A stretch of DNA of 64,000 nucleotides, taken from contig NOKP01000002.1 in NCBI GenBank assembly GCA_002682825.1, positions 1,865,132 through 1,929,131 on the forward strand, in the 5' to 3' direction. Of the stretch, positions 44,880-55,727 are shown piece by piece; the first letter of the stretch is position 1, and the number at the start of each line of letters is the position of its first letter. A model generated the notes under the pieces. The model was given only the letters and a program-made list of their open reading frames with translations, was not told the DNA's origin and did no database searches. The stretch comes from Neonectria sp. B-13. Lineage: Eukaryota; Ascomycota; Sordariomycetes; Hypocreales; Nectriaceae. A program made the translations under genes and the position numbers.

Positions 44880-46998
44880 AACGCCCAAGCATGCCTCACA
44901 AGACAAGCTCCAGTTGAGATGAGACACCTCAGTCTAACGGCCCCTCAACGAGCACGTCAACGTTTATTACACGTCAGATAGAACTCATGCAAGATCAAAC
45001 TATCAGTTCTAAGACCTACTTTGACCGGATTCTAGGCCTTTCATCATTGTCCAACACACTCAAGGAATATCTTCCTCACCGCTAGAGCCGTTCGATTTCG
45101 CTTACTCGCTCATTGGCAGCTCTAAAACGTGCAAGTAAGCGTGCAGTTATTATCCAGTCCGGGTTCGTAGCTTAAGAGCGTCGAGTCTAGACCTCAGACT
45201 ACCCAAGGTATATACAATAGATATCCTCGCTGAGCCTATAACCAAAACTTCTAGCAGTAATATGAGGATAGCCTTATAATTACTACTCTCTAAGAGGCGA
45301 GGCAAAAGGGACGAGAGACCCTGTCCTTAACTGCTTCTAGAAACCCAGTGCGGAATGCGCTCCTGGCGCGCGGGCTCGTCGGAAATCTGCTCTGCCTTGG
45401 AAGGATAAACTGTTTGCGTAGCAGCCGCTGGGCGTCAGTGTTCACTGGTGAGCAAAACGCCTGCAAGCTTATCCCGACCGGAAGCTAGAACGTCTTGTAT
45501 CTCCAACACTGCCTCGCCGATATTCACCCCCGACCACAGACATTAGCCACATACTCCTTCCTAAGAGGCAAACAAGAGATAAGATATTTGAAAGGCATAA
45601 ACAATGCATACGTTGTCGCGCTTGACACTACATCAAATTCGACATATTCGGATGCTTTGGGCTTCTGTAATAAATATTTCGATCTCTCTAGGTTTCTTCT
45701 ATCTATACTTAGCTCGTATCTTATCGATGTACTCGCACGATCGATGGAATTGAGGCTTTCCGAACCCGATTTGCCTGATGACGTGCCGGCAGAAGTGAAC
45801 GACATTATAATTTAAGGAATTTCTACGTCTATAGGAACGTATACAAGTTTCAGCAAAGCACCACCGTTGTCCTAGCATTTTCTGCGTTATGTCTTCATGT
45901 TTGCATAGTCCTAGTTCACTTTTGTGTCATTGTCTGCTCCCACGACCCATGATATGGTTCAAGCTGGGGAAGTTTGAGGCAAATGCCAGTTCTTGCATTA
46001 CAATCACAGGCTCCGGGGGGGTTAAAATTTTTGGCGGAGGTGCTGAAAGCTCTCAGACTTGAAAGAAGAAGGCTGCGGTTCAAAAAGTCAAGAATCCAGA
46101 GTGACTGCAAATGATGTTGGAGGCTTGGACTGACGACGAACAACGGGACGACTATGGGAATATTGCTAGTGGTGAGGACGCCAACTGTGGGAAATTGACC
46201 GTGCCAAGGTCGGGTTTAAGTACAGCTAGAAGCGCAGGTATTGTGGCTGAGAACAGAAAAACATATTAGTGAAGTTGGTTACGAGTCGGTCCGCGTGTGC
46301 CAATTCGAAGACTCGATCCGTCGAAAATGATGGAGGTCATTGAACGGGTTTGATCTCTAGCCCACGTACGGGAAGCTCAATATTACTATGCCCTATTTGT
46401 GTTCGCGAAAACTTCTTGTGGTGTCTTGGAGTCCAAACTCCGTCGTACGGTCGTGATGCTGTTCCTCAGGTTAGACTCATCCCTGGCCAGCAAACGTAAC
46501 GTTGCCCCGCCCACGATGACACACGCTGACCGCTCTAAGCATGCGGCATGGAGGTGTAATATTTGACGTCGAATGTGTTATAGGCCAGGCGCTACCATCA
46601 CTTAACATAAGCATAAAGGCTATCAATGCCGTCTTTTTTTATTGTTTCGCTAGGCACCAGACGGGGATTATCGAAGGTCAGCGAGAAGCTGTGTCTGGAA
46701 ATGATCTGTGCTGTTTGGCTGACGTGAGACGAAAGCGCGGGCGTAACAAGTGCACACACGTATTAGGATGAATTATACGGAGTATCGGTCTAATCGTTAA
46801 TGGAACGGAGTTTATCGACTTCTCAAACCCCGATTATATTCTCCGCCCCTGTGAATATTCCTGGGCACTCCGTAAGTGGGCCAGACGGCCTCAACGCTTT
46901 TTGAAGGCTAACTTACATAAGTATTGCAGCTCTCAGAAATCCGATTCATCCGAGACAATCAACTCTCAAGACATCTACCAACTCTCAATATATCAGCA
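44880..46998. other. AT-rich region right part, possible transposon relic
   Basis: From about 44900 to 46900 the sequence is AT-rich with many short stops on both strands. One forward frame of 106 codons (45495-45815) exists without an ATG-started domain. The appearance fits an old element altered by repeat-induced mutation, but I see no recognisable transposase or reverse-transcriptase motif, so I make no family call. Confidence 0.3.
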
Positions 46999-47880
46999 AT
47001 GGCCGAGTCTAAGAAGCGAGATGCCTTCCCAGGCTTCACAGCAGTATCCGACCAGGTCTTCGTTCGTGACGGAGAAGATGCCAACGGCAAACCTTTACCG
47101 CCAAAACAACCTCGCGTAGTCATCATTTATGCCTGGGGCGATGCTATTCCCAAGCACCTTGCCAAATATGCCGACGGATTTCGCGAACTATTCCCACACG
47201 CAAAGCAGATTGCAGTGCTGGCACCAATCTTTCAAGCCATGCGGCTAAATCTGGATCAACGCACCGAGAAGATGTTGCCGGTTGTCAAAGCCGCCTTCCC
47301 GCCCGAGTACCAAGACGGCACAGATGCCGATGAGGACTCTGTCCTGGTGCACGTCATGTCAAACACGGGCGGCATCAACTACGCAGCGACTCTGAATGCG
47401 TATAAGCAACTCTTCAACCGGCCGCTACCGCACCGTCTCAGCATCCTCGATTCGACTCCTGGCAGCGTGGTTCTGACCAGGGCAAACCTCAAACGTTGGT
47501 CGTACGCCATGGCCTTGGGTACGGCTGGATGGTTCCCGTGGCCGTTCGTCGTGACGCAGTGCATCTGGGGCGCTTTTCTCTGCGCCAACCGCTTCATCGA
47601 GCACATTATTGGCAGAGAAAGCGCACCTCTTTTCAGCGTGCGCGCCATGGTGAACGAGGAGCTGAAGCAAAAATCTGTGAAAAAGCTGTTTCTCTACAGC
47701 AAAGAAGACCAGCTGATCTTGTGGTCGGATATCGAAACCAACATTGCAGAGTCAAGACAAAGTGGATATGAGGCAGATGGCGTTCTTTTCGACGGGAGTG
47801 GACATGTGGGACATATGCGACAGCATCCCGAGAAATACTGGGCAGTAATCAAGGATGCATGGGAGGAGAGTAACTATTAA
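46999..47880 (+). CDS. DUF829 / TMEM53-like alpha/beta-hydrolase (PaxU-like)
   Basis: Single exon, 293 residues from the ATG at 46999 (MAESKKRDAFPGFTAV). An upstream ATG would add an unsupported leader, and the internal start has context tcagcaATGG. The core motif VVIIYAWGDAIPKHLAKYADGFRELFPHAKQI corresponds to the conserved TMEM53/DUF829 strand-helix block. The later parts HVMSNTGGINYAATL and KKLFLYSKEDQLILWSDIE complete the hydrolase fold, with a late 'FDGSGHVGHMRQHPEKYW'. The catalytic triad is not certain here; the GHVGH histidine is a candidate. In fungi the best-known member is PaxU of indole-diterpene clusters, but most members lie outside such clusters and their function is unknown. 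No neighbouring prenyltransferase or terpene cyclase is present, so a paxilline role is not suggested. Confidence 0.75.
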   Translation: MAESKKRDAFPGFTAVSDQVFVRDGEDANGKPLPPKQPRVVIIYAWGDAIPKHLAKYADGFRELFPHAKQIAVLAPIFQAMRLNLDQRTEKMLPVVKAAFPPEYQDGTDADEDSVLVHVMSNTGGINYAATLNAYKQLFNRPLPHRLSILDSTPGSVVLTRANLKRWSYAMALGTAGWFPWPFVVTQCIWGAFLCANRFIEHIIGRESAPLFSVRAMVNEELKQKSVKKLFLYSKEDQLILWSDIETNIAESRQSGYEADGVLFDGSGHVGHMRQHPEKYWAVIKDAWEESNY

Positions 47881-48202
47881 TGCGTTGGTTGGTAGACGAG
47901 TCGGAGTGGACATCCACAAAATGATTAATCTTTGCGCACCGAGACCTGATGAGGCCATGACTTCGGTGTGCTGCAGGCGATTATGTACAGAGCGTTGATG
48001 AAGAATTCTTGGCGGACAAGAACGGCTGTAGCTAAGTTGATGTTGGGAATAGTATTTAGTCACTCCCCGGTGATTCCGGAAGAACACCAAGGCAATGACT
48101 TCATTGACATTGAACAAGCGGTAAAGCATGAGCATACGATGCCAGAGGTCTCGGAAGCGAGTTACGACAACGTATAGAGCACCAGACAATTGAGCGGTGG
48201 AT
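47881..48202. other. convergent intergenic region
   Basis: 3' flanks of the PaxU-like gene and RAD4. Nothing else seen. Confidence 0.5.
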
Positions 48203-51069
48203 CTATATCTCCCCATTTTCCCGAGTCTCTGTGCTTTCCTCCATCAAGAGGCCATCATCCCCCTCATCATCCTCGTCAACTGCAGGGAAGAAGCTAGAGG
48301 CATGGTGTGCTGGCCCTTCGGTCTCCTCTTCTCCTTCTTCCTCATATCCTTCAGGTAGAAATCCGCCTGCCGTGTCTTCGTCGTGGTCTTCCGGTTGCGG
48401 ATGAACGTGTAATGCGTCCCGACTGTGCCCAAACACCGAGATTTGGTCATCGATCTCTCCGTACTCCTGGCGAATTCTCTCCGCAATTCGCATTCCCATA
48501 AGAAACCTTCTCCACTGAGCCAGGGCTGCCTTCCGGCGCTTCTCATCTTCCTTTCGAATCCGTTCGGCTTCGGCCTTTTCCAACTCCTCCATAAGCATGT
48601 CATAGTTCTCCTCCGCAATGACGACCCCCTGGATTACCGGAACGGCCATGCGATGCCCAAATTCAAAGTCCACCACCGCTTCGGCATAATCGATCTGCAA
48701 TTTCTTGCAAACACGCATCGTCCCACGATAGGGAACATGCACAGCACCCTCCGGACACATATGCTTTGCAAATAAATCAATATTCCTATCTTCAGGTTAG
48801 CGTGCAAATCAAGACATCCGAATGTCAGGGGCAGGTACCCATATTCATTCTTGGGAATAACTCCGTCTTTGATCGGTGGCGGGATGATCCAGTCCGTTTG
48901 CTCAATGCTAAACAGTCCCTGGAGAGCCTTTTGTCCTGTCGCCGCCTCTGCCTCCATAATCTCCCGTCGCCGGTTCGTGGTTGCTGCGCGGTAAGGAACT
49001 CTTTTCAGGGGCTGTTCTCCTTGCATAGGCGCCCGACCTTGTTTGTGCCAAGTTTCAGCGCTTTTTACTTGAACAACGTCGCTGCGGAGAAAGACGTCTT
49101 CATCTTCCATTGTGCCGCCCTTGGCTTTGTTTTTGAAGACTTTGACAGGCTCAGCTCCTGGCTTCAGCGCCTCCTCTCGCTTGAAGTGCCGCTCAAGAAC
49201 AAATTCCTTGGACTGCTTGTAGTACTGCAGAGTCTCCTGGCCTTCTTTAACTTCTTTCTTCTCTGGCTTTGCAGCCTTCAAATCCGTGGCGTCTTCCATT
49301 TCGTCAATTTCTGTGATTGGATGCGCCCTGGTACCCCTTCGGTATCCAGAAGTCGCAGCTTTGAACCAGTCAAACTGCTCATACCGCTTCACCTTTCCGT
49401 GGCGATTGTAGACTGGTACCTTTTCTGGGACCATCCTCACACCTTTAGTTCGACCAGGCAGCATGTTCCGCTTCAAATACCGAACAGTAACATCCTTGGC
49501 AGTACCATCTTGCGAGTACCCCATGATATATGCCATAACTTGCCGTGCTTTGTCTGCCTTGGATCCACGCGGTTCTAAGGACTCGATAATATCTCTATTA
49601 GTCCCAATCGCATTCTTGACTAAGACGTCAACAGGCAGATACTTATTAGTGACTGGTGATAGTACTTCGGTCCAATAATGTGGGAATTCCATGTCGTTGT
49701 CGTACTTTTTCGTGGGGGTTGGCCCCTTCCTTGGTGTTACTTTCAGTTCGACAACAGATTCGTCATCGGTATCTTTGTATTCCAGCCCCAGCTCGTCCGA
49801 ATCGCTCGGGACCATGGTGCTTGTATCTTTCTTCGCCCTTGTGGATCTAGTCGTCTTCGCCGTTGTCTTCTTATCTGGTTTATCCGTTGACTGCTTCCCT
49901 TTGCTTGTCCTTTTTGTTGGTTTTCTCTCCTTGGCAGTCTCGGAAGTCGAATGTTCTTTTTCTGGAGCGTCCTCCTCCTCAAGTTCAGCGTCTTCTAGCT
50001 TGTTCCAACCGAATCCCAAGGTCTGGAGGCTAGCAACCATCCGTGCCTCAATTCCTAACCCTCGAAGTAATGCTGTAAAAAGTTGAGCGCCAACGTCTCG
50101 GCTTCCCTCGCAACTCCGAGCAAGCTGACGAAAGTGTTCCAGGGTATTTATCCGTTCTCCAAATCGCTCTGGATCGTGTACTTCATCCTTTTGCGCTTTG
50201 GTGAGTCGATCAAGTCTTTCAAGAGACATGTATCCCCACTTCCTGAGGCCTTGGGCTGTCACCCGAAATCTTTGCTTCCACCAAGATGCCAGCGTCTTCA
50301 TAAGACGAAAGAGAGGGTCCCCATGACTCATGTCAACAGCTCCCTCCTCTAACCTCTCAGCGCCTTCTCCCCAGTCGCGAGCTTTTCTGTCAACTGGCTT
50401 CTTTCCCTTGCTTTTCGTTTTGCCCTGGTTTTTAGGAGGTCGCTTTGCGACAGGCTGCTTGACCAAGCCGCTATTCAGTCTCCAGCGATCAAACTCGTCC
50501 CATAGTTTTGGTGACAGATGGGAAATCATCGTTGCCTGCACTTCGGGGTCGCAGAGCCATGCATTTCGTTTTGCGTTGTGCCACAGCAGCAACATTACAT
50601 GGATGCAATGTGAAGCGTTGCGAACCTGCCTCTCCCGTTTCGAAGGCCCCTTTTTGTTCCCGAATGGATTCGTCAAGGATATTCGGGTATCCTTGATTAG
50701 TGTTAATTCCAAATCGCCAGTTGGGGCCGGCGCATCCGGAACCGGTGCTGCGGGGGTCTCGACATCTTCAAACTCGATGTCCTCGTCGTCGCCGGAGTCT
50801 TCAGATTTGTGCTGATTAGGTAGCGCAACATCTTCAAATTCGTCGTCAGAAAGCGAAGTCAGAGAACTATCATCATCTCCGTCGCCCAGATCTTGAAAAA
50901 GTGAGTTCGGGTTCTTGGAAGATTGTGCAGTCGCTGGTGCATCTAGATCATCGTACAAAGTCGCTTTTCGCCGTTTCGTATTGGCGTTCTCTCTCGAAGA
51001 GTTGGTTGGCCCTGTCTTTCCAGAGGGGGGCGACTCTCGCAGTCGCTTACGCGGTACAAGAGGAGGCAT
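48203..51069 (-). CDS. RAD4: DNA damage recognition factor Rad4 (XPC homolog)
   Basis: Two exons on the reverse strand, 51069-48839 and 48785-48203, joined by a 53-nt intron, 937 residues. The joint is NEYGNIDLFAKHMCPEGAVHVPY. The N-terminus is acidic and basic alternating (SLTSLSDDEFEDVAL). A transglutaminase-like core follows, containing HVMLLLWHNAKRNAWL and FTALLRGLGIEARMVASLQTLGF. Then come the beta-hairpin domains BHD1-3, with HYWTEVLSPVTNKYLPVD, RYLKRNMLPGRTKGVRMVPEKVPVYNRHGKVKR, and VKSAETWHKQGRAPM...PIKDGVIPKNEYG. Rad4/XPC senses helix-distorting lesions and starts global-genome nucleotide-excision repair with Rad23. Length matches fungal orthologs. Start: MPPLVPRKRL at 51069; upstream codons have no ATG. 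Nuclear. The exon-2 tail (HHASSFFPAVDEDDEGDD) is acidic. Confidence 0.94.
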
Positions 51070-51443
51070 CTTATCCGCCAATATCAATGCAGCGCATCTC
51101 AGACGGCTTCTTGGTGTAAAGCGTGGTCATGGCCGTCATCGATGCGCGAGATGACACGAAAGCACGTGATTAGATCTCAAGTACATGCATTTGTGTCAGT
51201 GAATGCATGGGGAAAATATGCATATACACCGCTTAGCTCTGATCATTATAGAGATATGAGTCTATTGAAGGCTTGACACAGCGATCCCAGTGGAAGCCAT
51301 CATTCAGTGACAACCAAGTGTCTGGGTAATACGTGTGAAATTAAACTTCTCCAGCCTCGCTATCTGCCTGTTCATATATCTCAACGAACTTAACATCGGT
51401 ATCGAATAATACCCCCAACGCCAGACAATGCATCCATGTCGCT
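51070..51443. other. intergenic, RAD4 start to 3' end of the AN1 zinc-finger gene
   Basis: Probable RAD4 promoter region; AT-rich. No gene or repeat identified. Confidence 0.5.
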
Positions 51444-52376
51444 TCAAACCTCTATCAAATCAGGAGGAGCACCAACTCCCCTCAACAACACCACCGTGTT
51501 CCCGCTCTGCAACGCCATTCCCACCTTCTCATTGAACTCCAGGAGCCTTCCACCCTCCACATGAAAGACTCGTAGCTTGTCCTGTTCATTGGTGCTCTGG
51601 TTGTTGATGTTCTGTACCTGCAGGCTCCTCGCCGCCGCATCCAGGACCCGGCCAACCACCCAGTCCTTGGAGTAGAAGAACTCTCCCTTAGGGAACTTTG
51701 CGTTTGTGGTTTCTGCCTCTGCCTCCACGTAGATGTAGACTCTCTTCTCCGGGGCAACCTTCTCATCACCCTTGGCCGACTTCTTGAGTTTATTCACAGC
51801 GACAAGCCGAGTAGCTGCAGAGCTAGGCTTCGGCTTTGGTAATGCTCTGCCGGCCTGTTCTTTCTTCAAGGTGCCCCATGCGCGTAGTTTGTCGAAAGCC
51901 GACTTGGTCTTCTGGCCAACATCGAACTGCGCTGGCCGCGCTCCAATTGGTATCAGGTTATCGCAGTCGTGATCCTCCTTTAATCGATGCTTCAAGCAAT
52001 AGTCTCGGTTGCAGGTCTGGCAGTGCACTCCAGGCGTCAAGGACGTCCCAACAACTGTCTTACAGACTGGTGACGCACACGGCTTCTGCGAGACCTTGTC
52101 GCGTAGCACCTTGCCCTGGCCGATGGAGGGCTGAGCCAGCTGCGCAAGCCGTTTCCGCTCCGCCCAGGCTCCCGCATCTGTGCATTTATGTGATGTCTCG
52201 GATCGGTGGTCGAGGCAGAATGTCTTTCGGCAGGACTGGCAGAAGAAGGGGAGGAAGTCGAGTTGGTTGCAGTAGTCGTATTCGCAGTGCTTGCCAATCA
52301 GCGTGGCGTCGTCGCGCTTGTCGTTCATTTCGAGGTAACTCGTCTCCTGAGCGTCTTTGTTCGATGAGGAGGCCAT
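51444..52376 (-). CDS. AN1-type zinc-finger protein, Cuz1/ZFAND1-like
   Basis: Single exon of 310 codons. Two AN1 fingers: the first, CEYDYCNQLDFLPFFCQSCRKTFCLDHRSETSHKC (about residues 30-65); the second, PCASPVCKTVVG..GVHCQTCNRDYCLKHRLKEDHDC (about 98-140). The C-terminal half contains a ubiquitin-like region (YIYVEAEAETTNAKFPKGEFFYSKDWVVGRVLD...LLEFNEKVGMALQSGNTVVLLRG), the layout of yeast Cuz1 and mammalian ZFAND1. These proteins bind Cdc48/p97 and the proteasome and help clear misfolded proteins after arsenite stress. Here the role is by family inference. Cytosolic. Start MASSSNKD at 52376 is well placed about 30 residues before the first finger. No intron found. Confidence 0.85.
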   Translation of the reverse strand: MASSSNKDAQETSYLEMNDKRDDATLIGKHCEYDYCNQLDFLPFFCQSCRKTFCLDHRSETSHKCTDAGAWAERKRLAQLAQPSIGQGKVLRDKVSQKPCASPVCKTVVGTSLTPGVHCQTCNRDYCLKHRLKEDHDCDNLIPIGARPAQFDVGQKTKSAFDKLRAWGTLKKEQAGRALPKPKPSSAATRLVAVNKLKKSAKGDEKVAPEKRVYIYVEAEAETTNAKFPKGEFFYSKDWVVGRVLDAAARSLQVQNINNQSTNEQDKLRVFHVEGGRLLEFNEKVGMALQSGNTVVLLRGVGAPPDLIEV

Positions 52377-52942
52377 GATGAAGGATGTCGGTGTGTTTTA
52401 TTCCAAGCTGAAGGGTTGCGCAGTCGTAGGCAGAGGGGATGTCGTAAGTGAGTTGCGATGGATGACAGATGGTCAACGCGGCGACGAGGAACCGTCTGGA
52501 ACCGTCCGCGCCTGCGCCTGACCAAGCTTGGCGACGGCCTTACCGATGAGCCTCAGTGCTCTGCTCGCCACAGACGAGTAATGAACAACAGGAGAAATGT
52601 AACGCACTTGCTAGCGTCGCTTAGAAGGGGAGGCCGACGAGGGCAACTGCAAGTATGTAATTGAGGTGGTATAAACAGGGAGGATAGTGCACAAGGCCAA
52701 GGCCTTGTTCGGCGCACAGCCACACTCAAGACATCGCGGGGTTGTTTCTCTCTTCTCACCACCACTGCGACAGAGCCGGAACGGGCGAACAGTTTGCATG
52801 CAGCACCGCAAAATAAAAATGTTCCATAGTATGAATAATCATTCGTGTGTCTTCGAGGCCAAGCCATCGCCTATTTGTAGATTTTATACATTCATTAAAG
52901 AGTTGAGCGCCTTCTGTTATTCCAACGCCTATACATAGCCAA
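52377..52942. other. intergenic between the AN1 gene and MTFP1-like gene
   Basis: Region upstream of the AN1 gene and 3' of the MTFP1-like gene. No gene or repeat seen. Confidence 0.45.
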
Positions 52943-53838
52943 TTACAATTCCTTCTCCTTCATAGGCTTCTTCGTTAATAGGTCCTCTCGGCCGGTTACG
53001 GGCGCATTTCCGACGTATTGTTTGCCTCCAAATGCCTCGAATCCCTTGTGAAACGCCCACTCTACCGCATTCTCGACTGGCTCATCGAACATCCTGGGCA
53101 GGAAGGGAACCACTGCGAGACCCAAGCCGATGGGAGCCCATGTACGTATAGTCTTGTTCTTCATGTCCTTCATCGCTCTTCCTGAATATCTCACTATGCT
53201 GTGGATTGTGAAGGCCGGCAGACCCATACTAGCAAGACCTTGGAAAAGGGCGCGCTGGACCATGACGGTGCGATAATCCTCCAAGGGAGAGACCACACCT
53301 GGTTGCGTCACGCCTGTTGGAAGTCCAGCAAGCTTTTCTTCGTGCGGCGTGAGCTGCACCTCCGGGTTGAGCACGCGTTGGTTGTGCAAATAGGATTTGT
53401 ATCCTTCGTATGAGACATCGCCGATGAGGTACGCCCATGACACGCCGTAGGCGGCGCGGACCCAGTTCGGATGAGCGACGGGTCGAAATGATTCGCCAAT
53501 GTCCGAGGTATAGGCAACGTATCTATGGGCGGAGAGGAGGATCGTTCGAAGCCGCGATCCGTAGGCAGCATATCGAAGGTTGGAGCTGGTCGAGTCCGGA
53601 CCGCTAAACAAAAGTTTGGTGAGTAAATATCAAAAATAGCAATAGAGGGCACAACGCACTATCCCTCAGCTATTCCATCAAAGAAGCTTCCATCCTCGTC
53701 TGCAGCGTCGACAAGCTTCTGCAGTTTCTTAGGAAGCTGCTCCGGCGCGGGGAGCTTGCTGGGGTCGAAGGTCTGAGACTTGGTCGTCTCCTTCTGCTGC
53801 TCTGGCGCAGAGTCTTTGGATTTTCCCCACCAAGGCAT
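52943..53838 (-). CDS. mitochondrial fission process protein 1-like (Mtp18/MTFP1 family)
   Basis: Two exons on the reverse strand, 53838-53660 and 53603-52943, 279 residues, joint AEGYGPDSTSSNLRYAAYGSRL. The conserved core is RYAAYGSRLRTILLSAHRYVAYTSDIGESFRPVAHPNWVRAAYGVSWAYLIGDVSYEGYKSYL, then RALFQGLASMGLPAFTIHSIVRYSGRAM and TWAPIGLGLAVVPFLPRMFDEPVENAVEWAFHKGFEAFGG, matching the MTFP1 family. MTFP1 is a mitochondrial inner-membrane protein affecting membrane fission. The short N-terminal exon (MPWWGKSKDSAPEQQ) is hydrophilic, so the import signal is not obvious. I start at the ATG at 53838; a more upstream in-frame ATG (53916) would add 26 residues, including a hydrophobic stretch, and cannot be excluded. 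Confidence 0.82.
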
Positions 53839-54228
53839 CGCTAGAAAAAAGTTTGGCAATTGAAATAAAGAGAGTAACGCGACTGAATTATATGCTTGAG
53901 AGATGATTTTTGGCATGAAATGCGGCCAGGCGGAAGCCTCGACCTTTTGAAGGATCCGCCACTACCGACGACGCACTAGAGGCTGCTGTTACCTTCTGAA
54001 CCCGGCCTGGTGACGTCGCCACTGAGATCCGACAGATCCCGATCAGAGCCTGGAGCCACCCGGAGTTTAGCCGCCGGACCCGACACTATCCTTTGCGCCT
54101 GCAATTCCAGGCAAGAGCTTCTGGATTTCAGAGCTCGGCAAAGTATCTCAACCGCGAAGCCTTGTACATCCACCCATTATCCCGTCTACCAACCAATCCG
54201 TCTATTCCCACTCTCCCACTCATTCACA
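53839..54228. promoter_or_regulatory. divergent promoter region, MTFP1-like and ATP synthase subunit K
   Basis: About 390 bp between two diverging mitochondrial-protein genes, so a shared promoter region is possible. I cannot name a site. Confidence 0.4.
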
Positions 54229-54562
54229 ATGGCTGGTGTCGCTACTTACAACATTGCCGGCAAGCAGGTCGGCGGCCACTACGTGAGTATCTCGCAATTG
54301 ACCCGTTGTGACGAGGGAGTCCCCAACTGACCTGACGGAAACAGATCGCCATCGGCTGGTTGAGTACCCTTTTCGCTGGTGTCGTATACGCTACCTCCGG
54401 TCCCTCCTCCAAGGCCAGCATCACCGCTACTCCCCCGATCAACGCCTCAAGCTCCGACGAGGCCGACTTCATCAAGTGCGCGAATTCAATGGCTCCCGCG
54501 GGACTTTCACCGGCTAACCGGGACACAGGAAGTTCATGGACGAGCAGGACAAGAAGAACTAA
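54229..54562 (+). CDS. ATP19: mitochondrial F1F0-ATP synthase subunit K (Atp19-like)
   Basis: Three exons: 54229-54282, 54345-54475 and 54529-54562, 72 residues, with GTGAGT and GTGCGC donors and a GCTAACC branch site in the second intron. Spliced product: MAGVATYNIAGKQVGGHY, then IAIGWLSTLFAGVVYATSG, then the acidic C-terminus DEQDKKN. The order, the short N-terminal segment, a single transmembrane stretch and the small size match the fungal subunit K (Atp19, related to mammalian DAPIT). It is part of the dimeric peripheral region of the enzyme in the inner mitochondrial membrane, linked to dimer and supercomplex stability. The gene is easy to miss because of its size and two introns. Divergent neighbour: MTFP1-like. 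Confidence 0.88.
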
Positions 54563-55727
54563 GCGGTCGGGTCGAAAACAACGATTGTGCGGTCTTACGG
54601 ACGCGGTGTACGTTTATCAATCATGGAGACATGAGCTGTTCATCAATTCGGATAGCCGGATTCGAATACCACCAAAGCCCGGATTTGCGATCCGCGGCAT
54701 AAGCCATTCAGAAATGTTGTCACCTTTGATATCGTGAAACCTCGAGCCCAGTTGGCCACATCATTACTTCTGTAATTGGTGGTTCCAATCGGTTCCTTTT
54801 GACGTGGTCCCCTTGCGACCATGCGTCCCGTCTCCGACTCTCGGAGCACTGGGCCTTGGGGATTCTATACTCACAGAATGTGCGCCAGTTGCTCTCATCG
54901 ACTTTTTGCGAGCTTTGCTGTATCTTGGGTACGTCTCGTAGCTCAAGATTGTGCCAAGTGAAGCAGTGGGACATGGCCTTCCTTGTCACAATACTGCAAT
55001 CCACTCATCCCACCAGCCTCCATCGATGCCGGTGATTTAGAACCTTCAGTCAATCGTAGATCCATATCAAGTACGACCTCTCGCGTAGCAATGTCTCGCC
55101 TAGATTATAGCTTTTAAGAGTAGTTGTCTGTATGTCTTTTAACTTTGAGTCGTAGATTGCTTGGAGCTGGGCTCATAAGCAGCTTTATCATGCCATCCAC
55201 TCGTTTGAGAATGAACCTTCTTAGCTTCAGGGCACAAGTCAATGTGAGAGTTTTAAATCGAGACGGCCGATTTGTTTATGACAGAGTCTCGAAGGGTCGT
55301 CTTTGACGTACGTAGTTACTTGCTAGAACTGGAACTACCCTGCAGGCCACTCAAATCCAGCCCATTATGATGACCAGAGCTTCACGCAGTCTTTGGAATA
55401 TAAGAAGTCGAGCAGAGATGTATTGACTTTACAGGCAACCTGTGAGGTTTGTTGCAAGTTTTGCCTTTTTCCGTGATGAAGGGCGCTGGAAGATGGCCTC
55501 GGTAGTGCCAGTTAAGAGATTTGCCTATCTGAAACCCTTGGTCTATTTAATTGAGAATAAGCTACAAAGTGAGTATCGAAGATTCCCCATAGCAGCAAGC
55601 TATTATCCAGGCGCTTGGATACGCAAATGTGGATAAAAAGCTATATGGTTGTGGTTGAAAATGCCTCTGAAATATCAGGATATCAACGCTTGTGATCCCT
55701 CTCAATGATAATTGGAGGCCGGTCCTA
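54563..55727. other. intergenic region without recognised gene
   Basis: About 1.2 kb. Short chance frames only. AT-rich from about 55000. No RNA gene seen. Confidence 0.45.

Noticed and set aside
46999..47880. Indole-diterpene gene cluster membership of the PaxU-like gene
   Set aside because: No prenyltransferase, monooxygenase or cyclase genes nearby; neighbours are housekeeping genes.
48766..49578. 270-codon forward frame
   Set aside because: Lies antisense to RAD4; no independent feature.
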